Below are positions 58,901 through 62,534 of a stretch of DNA of 62,534 bases, one piece after another; position 1 is the stretch's first letter, and every line of letters starts with the position of its first letter. The DNA is from Heterotrichella gracilis (taxonomy: Eukaryota; Sar; Xanthophyceae; Tribonematales; Xanthonemataceae). The DNA is taken from contig JAULBX010025375.1 of assembly GCA_032358255.1 (NCBI GenBank), positions 1-62,534 of the forward strand. The letters run 5' to 3'. The position numbers and the translations under genes were made by a program. Below the pieces are notes generated by a model. The model was not told the origin of the DNA. It was given only the letters and a program-made list of their open reading frames with translations, and made no database searches.

Positions 58901-61271
58901 ACACCACCAGTAGCACCCCTCCCTTCCCTTCTCCTCCCCACCACCCCACCCCCCATCCTACCCACCTGCTGTGTCCGGTCCTGCCCCCTTGGGCTCCGAG
59001 CAGCCCCCTCCTGCATCCCCTTCGTCCTCCTCATCGCCATCCACATCGCAGTCGGTGTCGGTATCTGCGCCGCTGTCATTGCCGGATCCGGGGAAGAACA
59101 CCTGGTGCGGGTGTGAAGAGGTGGATTGAATGCGCGCATGTGCGGCAGTATGTGTGGTGGTATGTGCGTGTATACGTATATGTATACGTATGTGTGTGTG
59201 TGTATCGCGCAGATAATAGCGATGGGTCTTAGTATGGTTGTGCGCGAATAGCGGGTTATCGTGGGAATGCATGTGCACGTGTTCCTTGTGGTGCATATGG
59301 TATTGAACCGCGCAGGGACGGTTATAATTGGCCAGGTTGTAGGGTTTCAGATTTACACAGGGATCTAGGGTTTAGGGTTTACCTCAAGGATGTTGTCCAC
59401 CGTCTCCTGGGCGTCCTGCGCCAGGCTGGGTGCCAGCGCATCCGCCAAGCAGCTCAGGCCACGCACTGTGTCCCTGGGGCAGAAGTGGGGAGGAAAAAGG
59501 GACTCAGAGGGCGGAGCGGGGATGCAAACCCCGCACCCTTTTAGGCAGCTCAGGTCGCACACCGTGCCCCTAGGAGAAGGATGAGGGCGAGACAGGCATT
59601 CAAGGGGGGAATGGGGGCGCTAAAAAGCCGATAATTGTGAAGGGTTGCGCTGCACTGACCAACCCAGCGCTTTGCCGTACTGCCTGCCTCAGCAAGGCAT
59701 GCGATCATGCCCCATGGCCTGCAGTGCCTCAGCATGGCCTGCGGTGTGCGATGCAGCCCACTAGGCGGACTCGCCCCTCCACCCATTCCCCTCCCCACGC
59801 AACCATGCGTGGCGTGCAACCACCAATACCCCCTACACCACCACCATGCTGCCCTGACCCACGCACTGACCTGCCGCTGGCCAACTTTGGGTCAAAGGGG
59901 CCCAGGGTGATGCAGCACCCTAGGGGAATGTGCCCCACATGTCCACTCACCCCCTTCCACACACCCCTTCTATGCAACCAACCGTGGCGTGCAACCATCA
60001 ATCTATGACGTCAACCATTACGCTGCCCTGCAAGCCTTGCAAGCACTGACCTGCCGGAGGCCGACTTTGGGTCGAAGGGCCCCAGGGTGATGCAGCCCAC
60101 CAGGCGCACGTGCCCCTCCGCCCCCTCCCCCTCCCCTTGGTCTGCGTTCCCCCCCTTGTGCTCCGTGTATATGGGCAGGCTCACCACGCTGGAGCAGTTG
60201 TGCAGCTCGGTGAGGTGCTCAAGGTCAAACAGCTTCAGGCCCCTGGGACAGGCAATTTAGGGTTTAGGGTTCAGTTTGGCAACACCCAGTGAGGGAGTGA
60301 GTGACCATCGAATCCAGCTTCAAAGCCAGGTTTGCGGTTCTGGGTATGCCTCGCGTTCAGTTTATGGGCAAGCGAATAAGGGAAAAAGGTGGGTTGTGCA
60401 CTGGGTGCGGTGCTACAGGCCAAAACAGGTTGAGACCCCTGGCGAAGGTTGGTGGGGAGGGGGTGAGCAGCAACACGAAGGGGGGGTGGGCGGAGGCTCA
60501 ACACCCAGCACTCCAAAAGCCTAGGCAAGGCCGCCTCAAGTCAGCGCACTTGAACCAAGACTCCCACCTATCTACATCAGGTAGGACAGACTGCAGTGTA
60601 TGGGTGCTAAAAGACATCCTCCCACCCCCTTATTGTTTGAAAACCCATTTATGGACAACCCATGGATATGGAGGTTTTCAAGCAGGCGTGGTAAGGGCCA
60701 GGGCCAGGGATCTCTGCCCTCCTTGCCTTGTGAGGGCCGCCTTGAAGGTGGTGGCGCAGGGCCGCAGCTTCTCAAGCGCAAACCCCTGGAGGGACTGCTC
60801 CCTTGGCACGAGTGACAGGGTCAGATAGCCCTCGGTGAGAAGGTTGCTGCTTGAGATAAGCACCTCATCGGTGGCAACCACCGACAACCTGCGGGAGAAG
60901 AAGGTGGGAGATTGGAGCCTGGTTTGCAGGAAAGCATACCACCCACTGAGGGATCAACCAGTTGAGAAGTAGAGTGTCCCTGGTTGGTGGTATGGTACGA
61001 ACATGGGTGGTACGACAGTGGCTAGCAGCTCAGCCCTCGCTGTAAAGGACGCTGTGTTGCGATGGGAGGGTGCAAGGGAGGCTGTTGCCTCCGATGGGAC
61101 GTACCCAAAGTACGATCTGCTGGGGAAGAGCTGTTTGAGGGATGTCACGACACTGCTGTCTGCGAATCCCTTGTTGAAGCATGTCGCCAACTGCTGGGCA
61201 CACAACTGGCTGTCGCTGGTGGAATAACCGGGCGACAGCACGTCTGCCATGGCCACGTCAGTGTCCGTCAT
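55973..61271 (-). CDS. GAF-like domain plus multi-pass membrane protein, unknown function
   Basis: Exons 61105-61271, 60727-60888, 60051-60242, 59383-59473, 58966-59101, 58315-58466, 57897-58145, 57478-57629, 56856-57042, 55973-56227 close to 580 aa. Residues about 40-215 resemble a GAF-like fold (FFG-type core: ATDEVLISSSNLLTEGYLTL.., HLTELHNCSSVVSLPIY.., VRLVGCITLGPFD, TVRGLSCLADALAPSLAQDA), as in many algal sensor proteins. A low-complexity acidic then Pro-rich linker follows (about 215-350). The C-terminal half has five or six membrane segments (VVTLLLYALACVVVGGL, LLLLPLLVTLLIP, ARELLLLGLYLQYVVCHVAF, ELLFMMPLGM, FLTALVQLAAVAALTI, TLLASTFSLGFLFAY). Together this suggests a membrane sensor without a visible output domain; inference only. 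The intron after exon 2 seems to use a GC donor (AAG/GCAAGG). ATG 61271 is in frame, but an upstream exon is possible. Confidence 0.72.
56288..56648 (-). repeat. two degraded copies of last exon's start, upstream of it
   Basis: Copies at 56505-56648 and 56288-56432 match the true start of the last exon (56090-56235): TTCTCGGTCCAAGTCCGCTG against ATCTCGGTCCGAATCTGTTG and TTCTCGGTGCAACTTTGTTG, then GCGCCCAAATGGCGGAGGCG-like sequence. Both carry stop codons, and AACCCTAAACCTTAGG or AACCCTAAACG has been inserted inside each. Confidence 0.92.
57155..57392 (-). repeat. two degraded copies of exon 9 start, upstream of it
   Basis: True exon 9 reads CTGCAGTACGTGGTGTGCCA and TGTGGCATTTGGCGCC; copies at 57155-57245 (CTGCAGTATGTGGTGTGCCA, GTGGCATTTAAACGCC) and 57330-57392 (CTGCAGTACACGGCTTGGCA, GTGGCATTAAAACACG) diverge after the same point, about 80 bases in. 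Confidence 0.92.
59160..59212. repeat. TA/TG-rich microsatellite
   Basis: Alternating GTATACGTATATGTATACGT followed by (GT)n, in intron 4 of the GAF/TM gene. Confidence 0.9.
59538..59575 (-). repeat. copy of GAF/TM gene exon 4 acceptor end
   Basis: CTAGGGGCACGGTGTGCGACCTGAGCTGC in the intron copies CCAGGGACACAGTGCGTGGCCTGAGCTGC of the true exon start (59441-59478). Confidence 0.85.
59745..60040 (-). repeat. tandem copies of GAF/TM gene exon 3 donor end
   Basis: The exon 3 end and flank (60043-60140) recur at about 59866-59965: GGCCCCAGGGTGATGCAGC..TTTGGGTC(A/G)AAGG, and ACTGACCTGCCG at the donor. A third partial copy (GATGCAGCCCACTAGGCG, GTGCCCCTCC-like) is at 59745-59800. Unit length is about 175 bases and includes GTGGCGTGCAACCA. 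Confidence 0.85.
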
Positions 61272-62534
61272 GTTGAGAAGGAACGGTGCTTGCACCGTGT
61301 GTGCTGGTAAGAGCAAGCCGTTTTTGTCTAAAACCTAGTACGCAACCAAGGCGGGGTCGACATTATGGCTGTCGCGCCACACAGAGCAACAGCAAAGAGG
61401 CTCCTTTGTTCTACCGCACTTCTTTCTGCAGTGATACCGTGATTGCTGCTTGGCAGTAGGAGCCTGAAGAAAGCCTTGTAACCTATCTGTATCTAAATAG
61501 AAGGCCTTTTACGGGGCTGAAATGGGCGAGTGGGAGGGTCTAAAATGTTGCAGACAGATGTGCCCGCCGCCGCCGCCGTCCAGTGACGGTTCATTGATCT
61601 CAATTGCATTTGGACGGGTCCTGGGTCCGCCGTCGGTTTGGGACCCTGCATGTGCCCGAATTTTGCAAAGGTTATCGTGCCCTTTGCTTTTGCCAGGCAA
61701 GCCACGCAAGTTTTGCAGGAAAGCTTCAGCGTATGCAGGCGTAAGCCATGTTTTGCATCAGGTTTCGGTGGTCTCGTTCTGTAGTATTATCTTGTTGGGA
61801 ACCAGCCGTTCCCAGAGCACTTCCTCCTGGGCACTCCACCTCGTAAACCATGTGCTTCGACGATACCACAAAATTCCACTGTCACTTGCTATAGCTACTG
61901 CATCGCACAGGCGCCCCGTGATTCTGTTTAGCACGAAAGAACCCTCCCGCGTTGGGCTTGACGACTGGAGCAACTCACCTTCCTGCGTCGAAGCCACGAA
62001 CCTGTGTGGTACGTATATTACACGCCACCGGTATTAAAACGTGGCACTCCGTGTAACCATGTGTGGTACCGGAACTTTGTTTACACACCTACCAAAGCTT
62101 CCATCCTAACCTGGAGCGTTGCTTGTGGACGGTTTGCTGGAAAACACGAGTTGGGCATATGCATGCATTGTGGGTGGGTTGCAATCTCACGTAACCGGCC
62201 TGTAATTACTTCCAAAAGGAGGTGCACAGCCCCTCTTGCCGTACACAATGCACTTGTAAGCAGCACGCGATGCTTACTGAGTCTCGACCATTCACTGCCG
62301 TTGGCTTGAGCTCGATCGCTTGTGCCCCGATTTGCCTGGCCGTGGTGGGGGGTGGTTTTGTCGATAGTCGCTGGCACTTGTGGGACAACCTCCATCCCAC
62401 CCCAGGTTGGACATTGCCTCAGCCAGCGGTGGCCAAACACACAAACCTCCCCCTTTCCCACCTTTGCCTCGCCTTCTCTTTTTTTGTTCCACCACCACTC
62501 CCGGTACACTTGGGTATGGCACCTGGTCCCACCC
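61272..62534. other. right-end stretch, no supported gene
   Basis: On the minus strand 61758-61990 is open and reads plausibly (VLNRITGRLCDAVAIASDSG), preceded by a GTTCGTGGCTTCGACGCAGG stretch between an acceptor-like CACACAG and a GTGAGT donor. On the plus strand 61522-62037 is open through the same DNA. I cannot decide between them or assign a family, so neither is called. Confidence 0.4.

Noticed and set aside
13680..60260. CCCTAAA/TTTAGGG tracts as a sign that the window is at a chromosome end
   Set aside because: They are short, degenerate, in both orientations and spread through gene introns, so they are interstitial.
61522..62037. 171-aa open frame on plus strand
   Set aside because: The opposite strand is open over much of the same DNA and neither has a recognisable domain.
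1..62534. tRNA, rRNA, CRISPR array, bacterial operon or viral genes
   Set aside because: Looked for on both strands; none recognised. The spliced structure shows that this is nuclear eukaryotic DNA.

Overview
This is a nuclear genome window from a green alga, most likely a chlorophyte of the Chlorophyceae type. The evidence is: dense short phase-matched introns with GT..AG borders; moderately high GC with CA/GT-rich introns; a Ycf36/CGLD27 plastid protein restricted to the green lineage and algae; a plant-type AsnRS and a plant-type UBC7; a hydroxyproline-style (SPPPP) extracellular protein as in volvocine and coccoid algae; and scattered plant-type telomeric motifs (CCCTAAA/TTTAGGG). The species cannot be named from sequence alone.

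Ten protein genes were modelled exon by exon. In nine of them splice phases close exactly; the tenth (coiled-coil) is phase-consistent but its 5' end is uncertain. Left to right: a CHD-type chromatin remodeller (minus, runs off the left edge); CGLD27/DUF1230 (plus); a coiled-coil protein (plus); asparaginyl-tRNA synthetase with a WHEP insert (minus); importin-5 (plus, 20 exons, 1111 aa); ribosomal protein eS28 (minus); a TMEM184/LAZ1-type membrane protein (plus); ubiquitin-conjugating enzyme UBC7 (minus); a secreted FN3/proline-rich/vWD-like wall protein (minus); a small polytopic membrane protein (plus); and a GAF-like plus multi-TM protein (minus), which makes eleven loci counting the partial CHD gene. 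Pairs are often head-to-head (CHD/CGLD27, AsnRS/importin-5, eS28/TMEM184) or tail-to-tail. The genes are housekeeping or structural and do not form one pathway.

The most unusual signal is structural. In five of the genes (AsnRS, importin-5, the FN3/wall protein, and the two membrane proteins at 51-61 kb) introns carry one to three diverged copies of the neighbouring exon-intron junction: the last or first 30-140 bases of an exon with its splice site, repeated in the adjacent intron, often separated from the true junction by telomere-like CCCTAAA/TTTAGGG tracts. More than fifteen such copies are listed. CHD, CGLD27, eS28, TMEM184 and UBC7 have none that I could see. This looks like a recurrent mutational process at splice junctions (a source of alternative splice sites or mini-exons) and is the main thing to follow up.

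Intergenic stretches (11.1-13.3, 16.6-19.2, 34.1-35.3, 38.7-39.9, 40.8-42.2, 47.8-51.2, 54.5-56.0, 61.3-62.5 kb) hold diverged tandem duplications, microsatellites and two clear inverted repeats, but no further gene I can support. No tRNA, rRNA, CRISPR or complete transposon was seen.
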